Source of the DNA: Rhodoferax_B sp049316285
Lineage (GTDB): Bacteria > Pseudomonadota > Gammaproteobacteria > Burkholderiales > Burkholderiaceae_C
Reading direction: 5' to 3'
Length of the DNA stretch: 64,000 bases
Assembly: GCF_049316285.1 (NCBI RefSeq)
Contig: NZ_JBMOXA010000012.1
Coordinates: 138,935 to 202,934 of the forward strand
Shown piece after piece: positions 1 through 7,649 of the stretch. A program made the translations under genes and the position numbers. Below the pieces are notes generated by a model that saw nothing but the letters and a program-made list of their open reading frames with translations, had not been told where the DNA came from and searched no databases. Within the stretch, counting starts at the first letter, position 1. Every line of letters starts with the position of its first letter.

Positions 1-416
1 TCATCACCGCCAAAGTGTCCAAGGGCATTCAATGGGCCGACGTGGCGCAGAAGGTGGGCCAGTCGAAAGAGTGGACCACGGCGGCCTGCCTGGGCCAGAT
101 GACCTGCACCGCCGAGCAGGCTAAAACCATTGCCGAAATCTTTGACCTCACCAGCGAAGAAACCAAGTGGCTGCAAGTCGTGCCCTACAAAGGTTCGCTG
201 CCCACCCCAGTGCCCACCGACCCGCTGATCTATCGCTGGTACGAGATCGTCAGCGTGTACGGCAGCACCATCAAGGAGCTGATCCACGAAGAGTTTGGCG
301 ACGGCATCATGAGCGCCATTGACTTCAGCATGGACATCGAGCGCCAGCCCGACCCCAAGGGCGACCGCGTGAAGGTGGTGCTGTCGGGCAAGTTCTTGCC
401 CTACAAGACTTATTAA
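1..416 (+). CDS. cynS: Cyanase (cyanate lyase), 5' end outside window
   Basis: Cyanase converts cyanate and bicarbonate to ammonia and CO2 in the cytosol. The open frame runs in from the window edge (ITAKVSKGI...), so the first codons are missing. The visible ~137 residues cover most of a ~150-residue family member. The catalytic region is clear: IYRWYE supplies the Arg and Glu and GIMSAIDF the Ser of the decamer active site. The N-terminal helical DNA-binding-like domain reads WADVAQKVGQSKEWTTAACLGQ. The protein ends in the typical FLPYKTY. Its stop codon overlaps the stop of the convergent thioesterase gene by a few bases. No transporter or CynR regulator is visible; they could lie upstream of the window. 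Confidence 0.96.
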   Translation, partial: ITAKVSKGIQWADVAQKVGQSKEWTTAACLGQMTCTAEQAKTIAEIFDLTSEETKWLQVVPYKGSLPTPVPTDPLIYRWYEIVSVYGSTIKELIHEEFGDGIMSAIDFSMDIERQPDPKGDRVKVVLSGKFLPYKTY

Positions 417-829
417 GTCATTTGCATTGACAAAGGCTGGCCAGCATCATCGATGGCCACATAGGTCATGACTGCCTCCGTGACCTGGCTGGCCTCACCA
501 AGATTGCCGCGACGCTCGGTCTTGGCTTTGACGAGCACAGTAATGGAAGTGGTGCCGATGCGCAGCACCGAAGCATAAAACGACACCAGGTCGCCGGACT
601 TGACGGGAAGGTTGAACGCCAGCTTCTCTATGGCCACCAGAACGACCCGCCCGCGTGCTGCGCGCGTAGGCAGCACACTGCCGGCGGCATCCAGTTTGGC
701 GAGCATCCAGCCGCCGCTCACCTGGTCGCCCAGATGGGTGTCAGACGGCATGGGAATCAGCCGCAGCACCAGCTCCGCATCCGCCCCGGTGTCGCCGGGC
801 AGGGAGGCGCCAGGGGTGTCGGCACTCAT
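413..829 (-). CDS. Acyl-CoA thioesterase, YciA/hotdog family
   Basis: A 138-residue single-hotdog protein predicted to hydrolyse acyl-CoA thioesters in the cytosol. The motif DTHLGDQVSGGWMLAKLD matches the YciA/ACOT-type active-site region, with the usual Asn/His replaced by DTHLGD. It is followed by strands containing LVAIEKLAFNLPVKSGDLVSFYA. Its ATG overlaps the stop of the IclR gene (ATGA), so the two are almost certainly co-transcribed and translationally coupled. The context suggests a thioesterase for the CoA-intermediate pathway encoded at 3.5-7.6 kb. The substrate cannot be told from sequence. Confidence 0.85.
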   Translation of the reverse strand: MSADTPGASLPGDTGADAELVLRLIPMPSDTHLGDQVSGGWMLAKLDAAGSVLPTRAARGRVVLVAIEKLAFNLPVKSGDLVSFYASVLRIGTTSITVLVKAKTERRGNLGEASQVTEAVMTYVAIDDAGQPLSMQMT

Positions 830-1647
830 CGGGTCGATGGCAGCAAGGCCGAAAGACCTTCTGCCTGCTTTTTCATGGCCATGGCCAGGTCCGTGGCGGC
901 CGCGCCCACAAAGTTGTCCGACAGCCCGGTCGCCACCAGGGTGTGGCTGATGCGGTTGGCCGCGTCCAGCAGCGGCACCGCAATCACGGTCACGCCATTC
1001 ATGTAGTTGCCGCGGTCTATGCTGAAGCCTTTTTTGCGCGCCAGCTCCACCTCGCGTTTCCAGGTGGCCAGCTCAACCGGCTTGTCCCAGCGCATGGCCT
1101 TGAAGCGCTTTTCAATCTGCGCCCATGGCGCTTCGCTGAACGCCGCCACCAGCCGCCCGGTGGCACTGACCATGGCCGGAAAGCGGCTACCGACGTCGAC
1201 ATGCAGGCGAAACGGCGCCCGCGAGCGCGACAAGGCCAGCACCACGATATGGTCGATGTCGGGGGTCTCGACACCAATCATGGTCACGTTCCAGTCATTG
1301 GCCAGGCCGTCCAGAACGGGTTGGGCCAGGTTGGCGAAGCCGCTGGTTTCAATCACGCTGCGCGCCAGGCTCAACATGCCGGTGCCCAGGCTATAACGTT
1401 TGGTCTCGGTGTCCACACGCACCAGCTCTTCGGCCACCAGGGCCCGCAGAATATGCAGGCAGGTGCTGGGCACAAGCTCGAGTTCATCGGCAATCGCCTT
1501 GACCCCCATGGACTGCGGCGAACGCCCGAGCAAGCGCAGAATGGCCACCGCGCGGGTCACGCCTGGCACGGGCCGCACACGCACCGTTTTCTTGGCAACA
1601 GGGGTTTTCTTTTCGGGCTTGGCGGGCGGGGTCGGGCTTGAGTTCAT
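826..1647 (-). CDS. IclR family transcriptional regulator
   Basis: A 273-residue regulator. The N-terminal winged helix-turn-helix (about residues 30-90: GVTRAVAILRLLG...MGVKAIADELELVPSTCLHILRAL) is followed by the IclR effector-binding domain. The ATG at 1647 was chosen because residues from longer in-frame starts are not IclR-like, whereas MNSSPTPPAKPEKK gives the usual short basic lead. It is the only local regulator of the acyl-CoA locus. It is therefore the best candidate to bind the paired 18-bp inverted repeats upstream of the Bug protein gene and between the second thioesterase and the ligase. That assignment is inference. The thioesterase gene downstream overlaps its stop. Confidence 0.92.
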   Translation of the reverse strand: MNSSPTPPAKPEKKTPVAKKTVRVRPVPGVTRAVAILRLLGRSPQSMGVKAIADELELVPSTCLHILRALVAEELVRVDTETKRYSLGTGMLSLARSVIETSGFANLAQPVLDGLANDWNVTMIGVETPDIDHIVVLALSRSRAPFRLHVDVGSRFPAMVSATGRLVAAFSEAPWAQIEKRFKAMRWDKPVELATWKREVELARKKGFSIDRGNYMNGVTVIAVPLLDAANRISHTLVATGLSDNFVGAAATDLAMAMKKQAEGLSALLPSTR

Positions 1648-1757
1648 GGTGCGTTCATTACGTGCACGCAAGCTTAACCCAGATGCTGGGCGCTCCAGCA
1701 GGCTGGCCCAGGGGCTTACCGCTGCAGCGCTTTGTGGTGTCAGGGTGTGCACCGCGG

Positions 1758-2720
1758 CTACTCCGCCCGAATGCCGGCAGCCTTGATGATGGGCTCCCAC
1801 TTGCGCCGTTCGGCCTGCGCAAAATCCGCCAGCTGCTGGCGCGAGCCACCCGCGGGGTCGAAGCCGTAGTCGAGCAACTGCTGCTTGGTCTCGGCGCGCG
1901 CGAGAATCTTGTTGAGGCTGGTGTTCAGCAGATCGAGTATGGCCACGGGTGTGCCCTTGGGTGCATAAAGCCCGTTCCAGGCCACCACCTCGAAGTTGGG
2001 GAAACCTTGCTCTGCCACCGGCTTGATGCCCGGCACCAGGCCACTGGGCACGGCCGAGGTCACGGCGATCGCGCGCAGCTGGCCAGCCGAGATCTGCGAG
2101 CGCACCGCCGTTGGTGTGTCGACCAGAAGCGGCAGTTGCCCACCCAGCACATCGGTCATGGCGCCGCCCGAGCCCTTGTACGGCACCTCGAACAGCTTCA
2201 GGCCGGCACGCTCCTTCAGCAACTCGACCACCAGGCGGGCGGTGGTGCTGGGCGTGGCGATGTCTGCGGCCCTGGGGTTGCTCTTGAGCGCGCCCACCAC
2301 GTCGTCAATCGAGCGGAACGGGGACTTTGCGTTGACCCCCAGCACCATGGGGAAGGTCCCCACCAGGGCAATCGGCTCGAAGGCCACTTCAGGCTTGAAG
2401 CGCGGGCTCGCATAGAGGTATTGGTTGAGCACATGTGTGGCATTTGTGCCCATGGTGAGGGTGTAGCCATCGGGTGCGGCCTCGGCCGCCAGGTCGGTTC
2501 CCAGATTGCCGCCGGCACCGGGCCGGTTGTCGATGATGATGGCCTGGCCCAGCTCCTTGGACAGCTGGTTGGCCAGGTAACGCGTCGCCGTGTCCGTGCC
2601 TTGCCCGGCCTGGTAGGCGACGATGATCCTGATCGGCTTGGCCGGATAGGCTTGCGCCAAACCGGCCTGCGAAGCGCTCACCATTGCACAGCTCGCGAAG
2701 AGCAGTTTCCATAGCTTCAT
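1758..2720 (-). CDS. Bug/TctC family tripartite tricarboxylate transporter binding protein
   Basis: A 320-residue periplasmic solute-binding protein. It begins MKLWKLLFASCAMVSASQAGLAQA, a typical signal peptide cleaved after AQA. It then shows Bug family landmarks: YPAKPIRIIVAYQAGQGTD, IDNRPGAGGNLGTDLAAEAAPDGYTL and VPYKGSGGAMTDVLGGQ. The start at 2720 is preceded by GGAGACAAGC, a good ribosome-binding site. Bug proteins usually bind small carboxylates, here plausibly the acid activated by the ligase at 3550. No TctA/TctB membrane genes are in the window, which is common for Burkholderiales Bug genes. The upstream region carries the operator pair at 2875-2910. Confidence 0.93.
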   Translation of the reverse strand: MKLWKLLFASCAMVSASQAGLAQAYPAKPIRIIVAYQAGQGTDTATRYLANQLSKELGQAIIIDNRPGAGGNLGTDLAAEAAPDGYTLTMGTNATHVLNQYLYASPRFKPEVAFEPIALVGTFPMVLGVNAKSPFRSIDDVVGALKSNPRAADIATPSTTARLVVELLKERAGLKLFEVPYKGSGGAMTDVLGGQLPLLVDTPTAVRSQISAGQLRAIAVTSAVPSGLVPGIKPVAEQGFPNFEVVAWNGLYAPKGTPVAILDLLNTSLNKILARAETKQQLLDYGFDPAGGSRQQLADFAQAERRKWEPIIKAAGIRAE

Positions 2721-2874
2721 GCTTGTCTCCTTTGTTATTTTCTGCGCCCGGCGGCTGGCGTGCCTCACTCCAGGCCGCAACAACATCTGCCGTTGTTCGC
2801 GGCCCGGTTCCTGCAATTCACGGAACTCAGCGCATCCTGTGGCTCTGAAATGAAGTATGAAATTCGCACTTACG

Positions 2875-2910
2875 ATTGTCAAATACAACAATATTTTGTA
2901 CATAGACAAT
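2875..2910. promoter_or_regulatory. Paired 18-bp operator-like inverted repeats (copy 1)
   Basis: Two abutting 18-bp elements. ATTGTCAAATACAACAAT (2875-2892) is a 6-6-6 inverted repeat with one mismatch. ATTTTGTACATAGACAAT (2893-2910) is a more degenerate 6-6-6 repeat. They lie about 155 bp upstream of the Bug protein start. Both recur at 3471-3508 with 17 of 18 or nearly full identity. This suggests one regulator, probably the local IclR protein, controls both transcription units. Confidence 0.6.
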
Positions 2911-2962
2911 CAATCACTGGGCGAAATCTGGCGCCGGCATTTACACAAATGCGCCGAGCCTT

Positions 2963-3403
2963 TCAGGCTTGCTGAATTTTCATCAGCGCCTGCGCCGCCA
3001 TCACTTGACGCTCTGCGACACACAAGCCGCCGCGCAGAAAAACCATGCTCTGGCTGCGGTGCACCACCAGTCCAGAGGCTTCTATGAACTCGCCGGCGCG
3101 CGCGGCCGAGAGGAAATGCGAGTCGAGTTGCACGCTGACGCAGGGCACACGCCCGGCAGCCTCCCAGGCGATGGCGCTGAGCGCATGGTCCATCAAGGTT
3201 TCGAGCAGCCCGCCGTGCACCACACCTGCGGGATTGAGATGGCGTGGCGTCAGCAGCAGGCCGTAGCGCCAGGCCGCAGCAACACCTTCACGCTCTCGCC
3301 GTGCCCAAAGAGGACCCACCAGGTCCATGAAGACACCCGCCGATTTGACTTGCTTCCAGCCCTGCGACAGCAGTCGGGTTTGCATTTCCTGGGTCTCGCA
3401 CAT
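2963..3403 (-). CDS. PaaI-type hotdog thioesterase
   Basis: A 146-residue hotdog protein of the PaaI/YbgC-like thioesterase group. The active-site segment is RHLNPAGVVHGGLLETLMDHALS, containing HGG and the downstream acidic residue typical of the PaaI class. The ATG at 3403 (MCETQEM) is preferred over a longer frame that would begin inside the operator region. It is divergent from the acyl-CoA ligase gene and shares its control region at 3471-3508. It probably releases CoA from dead-end intermediates of the neighbouring pathway; the substrate is unknown. Confidence 0.86.
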   Translation of the reverse strand: MCETQEMQTRLLSQGWKQVKSAGVFMDLVGPLWARREREGVAAAWRYGLLLTPRHLNPAGVVHGGLLETLMDHALSAIAWEAAGRVPCVSVQLDSHFLSAARAGEFIEASGLVVHRSQSMVFLRGGLCVAERQVMAAQALMKIQQA

Positions 3404-3470
3404 GGCCGCCTCGCATCTAGAAGAATGGGTGGCCGATTCTAGAAAATCGGCCGCTTCAGGTTTTTCATAG

Positions 3471-3508
3471 TTTTTGTACATAGACAATTGATTGTCGTAT
3501 TTGACAAT
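3471..3508. promoter_or_regulatory. Paired 18-bp operator-like inverted repeats (copy 2)
   Basis: Second occurrence of the element pair, between the divergent thioesterase and ligase genes. TTTTTGTACATAGACAAT is at 3471-3488. The perfect 6-6-6 inverted repeat ATTGTCGTATTTGACAAT is at 3491-3508. The order and orientation of the two elements differ from copy 1, and they are separated by 2 bp instead of abutting. Confidence 0.65.
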
Positions 3509-3549
3509 TTATTGTTGAAAGCAGCATAGTTCGTTCACCGCAAGACGAC

Positions 3550-5112
3550 ATGAGAACCATGAAACACCTCACCGACTACACGACGTTTGCAGACGCCCAG
3601 AAACACTGCTCACCGGCAAAACTCTGGGAACTTTTCGACGGCAATCGCGAGACCTTCAACATCGCGCATGAATGTGTGGACCGGCACGCGAACAGCGAGA
3701 AGGTCGCCATCGTGGTGGCCAACGCCAATGGCACCGAACAGGTGATCAGCTTCAAGAGCCTGTCTCAACTGTCGAGCCGCTTTGCGCATCTGCTCGTCGC
3801 CCGTGGTGTTGGGCGCGGAGACCGTGTCGCCGTCATGCTGGAGCCTTCTCTGGCCTTTTATGTCGCAATCTTTGGTGCCATCAAGATGGGCGCGATTGCC
3901 GTGCCACTGTTCACCTTGTTCGGCCCCGATGGGATACGGCTGCGGGTCGGCGACTGCCGCCCCAAGATCCTGGTCACCAACACAGAAAAAGCCGCGGTTT
4001 CGGAAGGCATGGAAGGTGTTGAACTGTTCATCGCCGACGAGACATTCAACACCCAGCTCGCGGCATATCCCGAGAGCTTCGAAATCCAGACCGGCGCGGA
4101 AGACGAGGCGATCTTCCAGTACACCTCGGGCACCACCAGGGAATTGCCCGCCGCCGTGAAACACAAGCAGCGCGCCTTGGTCACGCTGATGCTGGCGGCG
4201 CTGTATGGCACCGGCATCCGCCCTGGCGATCGTTTCTTCTGCCCTTCTTCTCCGGCCTGGGGGCATGGTCTGTGGCACGGCACCCTGGCGCCACTGGCGC
4301 TGGGTGTGACCATAGGCGCATACGCTGGCAAGTTTGACGCCGCGCGGCTGTTGAAGGCCTTGCAGCACGGCCGCTTCAACAACATCTCGGCCGCCGCCAC
4401 GCATTACCGGATGATGCGCAACTCGGGTGCCGCCGACAAATACAAGTACTACCTTGAAAAGGTGTCGTTCACGGGCGAGCCCATGGACAGCGAAACCGAG
4501 GACTTCGTCAAGGCAACATTCGGCCGGCCGGTGTGCAGCATGTATGGCACGACCGAGATTGGCGTGATCCTGGTGAACTACCCCGGCGCCGACGACTTTG
4601 AGGTCAAACGCGGGTCTCTGGGAAAACCCATACCCGGTGGCCGTGTCGACGTGCAGGATGCGGCGGGCCAGTCCTGCCCGGCCGGCACGGTGGGTGAGCT
4701 GAAGATCTGGCGCGGCGGCGGCTGGGTTTCCACCAAGGACCTGGGCAAGGTCGATGAAGACGGTTATTTCTACCACGCCGGCCGCGCCGACGACGTGATC
4801 ATCTCGGCCGGCTGGACCATGAGCGCCGTAGAGATAGAAGACGCCGTGCTGAAGCACCCGGACGTACACGAGGCCGCCGCCATTGGCGTGGCAGACGAAC
4901 TACGTGGCCAGGTCGTGAAAGCCTTTGTGGTGACCCAGCGCGTGGCCAGCGACGCCTTCACCAAGGAAATCCAGGAGCTTGTGCGCAGCCGCTTGAGCCA
5001 GCACGAGTACCCCCGGCACGTGGCCTTTGTCAGCGAACTGCCCAAGACACCCGCCGGAAAAGTGCATCGCAAAGTGCTCAGGGAGCGCGAGCTCAAGGCC
5101 GCGACCGCCTAA
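3550..5112 (+). CDS. AMP-dependent acyl-CoA synthetase/ligase
   Basis: A 520-residue member of the ANL superfamily, predicted to activate a carboxylic acid to its CoA thioester through an acyl-adenylate. The phosphate-binding loop is at residues 191-206 (YTSGTT then RELPAAVKHK). This is unusual because most members read TSGTTGxPK. The adenine motif is YGTTE, the hinge region is GRADDVIISAGWTMSAVEIE, and the C-terminal catalytic lysine is in PKTPAGKVHRK. Overall character resembles benzoate-CoA ligase/acetyl-CoA synthetase-like enzymes, but the substrate is not assigned. The gene is first in an apparent operon with the dehydratase and CoA-transferase genes. The start may be either of two nearby ATGs (3550 or 3559). 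Confidence 0.92.
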   Translation: MRTMKHLTDYTTFADAQKHCSPAKLWELFDGNRETFNIAHECVDRHANSEKVAIVVANANGTEQVISFKSLSQLSSRFAHLLVARGVGRGDRVAVMLEPSLAFYVAIFGAIKMGAIAVPLFTLFGPDGIRLRVGDCRPKILVTNTEKAAVSEGMEGVELFIADETFNTQLAAYPESFEIQTGAEDEAIFQYTSGTTRELPAAVKHKQRALVTLMLAALYGTGIRPGDRFFCPSSPAWGHGLWHGTLAPLALGVTIGAYAGKFDAARLLKALQHGRFNNISAAATHYRMMRNSGAADKYKYYLEKVSFTGEPMDSETEDFVKATFGRPVCSMYGTTEIGVILVNYPGADDFEVKRGSLGKPIPGGRVDVQDAAGQSCPAGTVGELKIWRGGGWVSTKDLGKVDEDGYFYHAGRADDVIISAGWTMSAVEIEDAVLKHPDVHEAAAIGVADELRGQVVKAFVVTQRVASDAFTKEIQELVRSRLSQHEYPRHVAFVSELPKTPAGKVHRKVLRERELKAATA

Positions 5113-5156
5113 GACCCCACCTCACCCTTCACCCGAATCAACCACAGGAGACAAGC

Positions 5157-6296
5157 ATGTCAGCACAAACAGAACGCAGCTTCCCGAAAATCACCGAAAA
5201 CGGACTCGATGAATTGCGCCAGCGCATTGGCCAGAAGATTGAAAATACGCTCGAACCCTGGTGCCACGAAGCCACACGCGACAACATCCGCCACTACGCA
5301 CACGGCATAGGCGACGACAACCCGCTGTGGTGCGACCCGGCCTATGCGGCCAAGACGCGCCATGGCGGCATCATTGCGCTGCCTAGCTTCCTGTTTTCGA
5401 CCAGCCGCATCGTGTCGGGTTACGTGGGTGGCCTGCCGGGTGTACATGCGATGTGGTCGGGCGCCGACTGGACATGGCATAAAAACATACACCGCAACGA
5501 CGAGATCCACACCGAGGCTTATCTCAAGGAACTGGTCGAACACCAAACGCGTTTTGCCGGGCGTGCGGTGCAGCAGATCTACCACGTTGATTTCTACAAC
5601 CAACACGGCGACAAGGTGTCCGAGGCCGACAGCTGGTGCTTCCGCACCGAACGCGACCACGCCCGCGAACAAGGCACCAAGTACAAGGAAGTGCGTGCCC
5701 GCACGCCGCGGCGCTACACCCCCGAGGAAATCGGCGAAGCCTACAAGCTGTACCGTGGTGAGCAGGTGCGCGGCGCCACACCACGTTACTGGGAAGATGT
5801 GGTGGAGGGTGAAGCGCTGCCGGTGATGTTCAAGGGCCCGATGACGGTGACCGGCTTCATTGCCTACGCACAAGGCTGGGGTGGCTTGTACATCCGAGCC
5901 AACAAGCTGGCCTGGAAGCTGATAGACGCGCATCCCGGCGTGGGCATCACCAACCGCTTTGGCATTCCGGATGTGCCCGAGCGTGTGCATTGGGAAGAGG
6001 ACTTCGCGCTGGAAGTCGGCGCACCCGGCGCCTATGACTACGGCCCGGAACGCACCTCCTGGCTGACCCACCACCTGACCAACTGGATGGGCGACGACGG
6101 TTTCCTGCGCAAGGCCAGCTGCAAGATCCGCCGCCACAATCCTGAAGGCGATATGCTGTTCATCAAGGGCCACGTCAAACGCAAATACATAGAAGACGGC
6201 AAACACCTGGTGGAAATTGCCCAAGAAGCGCGCAACCAGGATGAAGAGCTGTCGGTGATTGGCTCTGGCGTGGTGGAATTACCGAGCCGCGGTTGA
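5157..6296 (+). CDS. FAS1-like/MaoC double-hotdog dehydratase
   Basis: A 379-residue protein with two hotdog folds. The N-terminal half resembles the FAS1-like dehydratase domain (ATRDNIRHYAHGIGDDNPLWCDPAYA, then RHGGIIALPSFLFS). The C-terminal half resembles MaoC (WEDVVEGEALPVMFKGPMTVTGFIAYAQGWG). The first half carries the substrate-binding pattern D-N-P-L-W. Such proteins hydrate enoyl-CoA or dehydrate hydroxyacyl-CoA. A strong ribosome-binding site (AGGAGACAAGC) precedes the ATG, 44 bp after the ligase stop. The context suggests it acts on the CoA ester made by the ligase or the CoA-transferase. The exact reaction is unknown. Confidence 0.87.
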   Translation: MSAQTERSFPKITENGLDELRQRIGQKIENTLEPWCHEATRDNIRHYAHGIGDDNPLWCDPAYAAKTRHGGIIALPSFLFSTSRIVSGYVGGLPGVHAMWSGADWTWHKNIHRNDEIHTEAYLKELVEHQTRFAGRAVQQIYHVDFYNQHGDKVSEADSWCFRTERDHAREQGTKYKEVRARTPRRYTPEEIGEAYKLYRGEQVRGATPRYWEDVVEGEALPVMFKGPMTVTGFIAYAQGWGGLYIRANKLAWKLIDAHPGVGITNRFGIPDVPERVHWEEDFALEVGAPGAYDYGPERTSWLTHHLTNWMGDDGFLRKASCKIRRHNPEGDMLFIKGHVKRKYIEDGKHLVEIAQEARNQDEELSVIGSGVVELPSRG

Positions 6297-6368
6297 AGCT
6301 ATAAAACAGGCCCTTGCCGATGGCGGCGGGCCTGCATCAAAAAGATAAAGAGACAACAGGAAATCAAT

Positions 6369-7649
6369 ATGCCTGGAGCCCTTGCTGGCATTCGAGTGGT
6401 GGATTTGTCGCGTGTTCTGGCCGGGCCGCTGTGCACACAGATCCTGGCCGACCACGGCGCCACCGTGATCAAGGTGGAGCCGCCTGCGGGCGACGACACC
6501 CGCACCCTGGGCCCGCCCTTTGACGCCCAGGGCAATGCCGCCTACTTCACGGCACTCAACCGTGGCAAGCAGTGCATCAGCCTGGACCTGGCCCGGCCCG
6601 AGGGACGCGAGGTATTGGCGCGTTTGCTGACCGATGCCGATGTGCTGGTGGAGAACTTCCTGCCCGGCACCCTGGAGAAATGGGGCATCTCTTTTGAAGG
6701 CTGGATCAAGCCGCGTTTCCCCCGGCTGATCCATTGCAGCATCAGCGGCTTTGGTGCCGATGGCCCGCTGGCCGGGCTGCCCGGTTACGACGCGGTGCTG
6801 CAAGCCATGTGTGGCCTGATGAGCATCAATGGCGAAGCGGCGAGCGGGCCCACACGCATGGGTGTGCCCATCGTTGACCACCTTACCGGCTACACGGCCT
6901 TGTCGGCCATCCTGCTGGCACTACACAGCCGCCACACCACGGGCAAGGGGCAACACGTGGAGGCCACCTTGTTCGATGCGGCACTGAGCCTGCTGGTGCC
7001 ACACGCGGCGAACTACCTGCAATCGGGCAAGGTGCCCGGCCTGCTGGGCAGCGCCCACCCTAACATCGCCCCCTACGACAGGTTCAAGTGCCAGGACGGC
7101 GACATCTTCCTGGGCATCATGAACCGCAGCCAGTTCGAGAAATTCTGCGGCGTGGTCGACCGTCCCGGCCTGGCCAGCGACACACGGTTCCGCGACAACG
7201 CCAGCCGCCTGCAGCACCGCGACGCGTTGCGGCATGAAATCGAAAACACGCTGCGCCACTGGCCACGTACACCACTCTGCGCGGCGCTGATGCAGGCCGG
7301 TGTGCCCGCCGGCCCGGTCCACTCGGTGGCCGAGGCTTTTGCCCAGCCACATGCGGTACACCGGGAAATGCTGGTGCGGCGCGACGGCTACAGCGGCATG
7401 GGCTTGACCGTGCGGCTGCACAGCACACCCGGCACACCCGGCGCATCACCACGCAGCTTCAATGCCGACGCTGCGCAGGTGCTAGGCTCGATTGGGTACT
7501 CGGCACAAGAAGTACGGCAACTAATGGCGAACAAGGTCATGCCCGAGCCACGCACGGCAGCCGCGCCAGCGGCCGCTAGCGCAAGCCCTTTCACGCCCCC
7601 CGGATCAAGCGCTCAAACACATCGGGCGGCCCCATCTGCCCACCTTTGA
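6369..7649 (+). CDS. Class III CoA-transferase (CaiB/BaiF family)
   Basis: A 426-residue enzyme transferring CoA between carboxylic acids through an aspartyl-CoA anhydride. Landmarks are GIRVVDLSRVLAGPLCTQILADHGATVIKVE, NRGKQCISLDL, VLVENFLPGTLEKWG, and GLPGYDAVLQAMCGLM containing the catalytic Asp. It follows the dehydratase after a 72-bp gap and is preceded by AGGAAA. The last ~35 residues are an Ala/Pro/Ser-rich tail beyond the conserved fold (PEPRTAAAPAAASASPF...). That tail overlaps the convergent kinase gene by 59 bp on the other strand. Confidence 0.92.
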   Translation: MPGALAGIRVVDLSRVLAGPLCTQILADHGATVIKVEPPAGDDTRTLGPPFDAQGNAAYFTALNRGKQCISLDLARPEGREVLARLLTDADVLVENFLPGTLEKWGISFEGWIKPRFPRLIHCSISGFGADGPLAGLPGYDAVLQAMCGLMSINGEAASGPTRMGVPIVDHLTGYTALSAILLALHSRHTTGKGQHVEATLFDAALSLLVPHAANYLQSGKVPGLLGSAHPNIAPYDRFKCQDGDIFLGIMNRSQFEKFCGVVDRPGLASDTRFRDNASRLQHRDALRHEIENTLRHWPRTPLCAALMQAGVPAGPVHSVAEAFAQPHAVHREMLVRRDGYSGMGLTVRLHSTPGTPGASPRSFNADAAQVLGSIGYSAQEVRQLMANKVMPEPRTAAAPAAASASPFTPPGSSAQTHRAAPSAHL

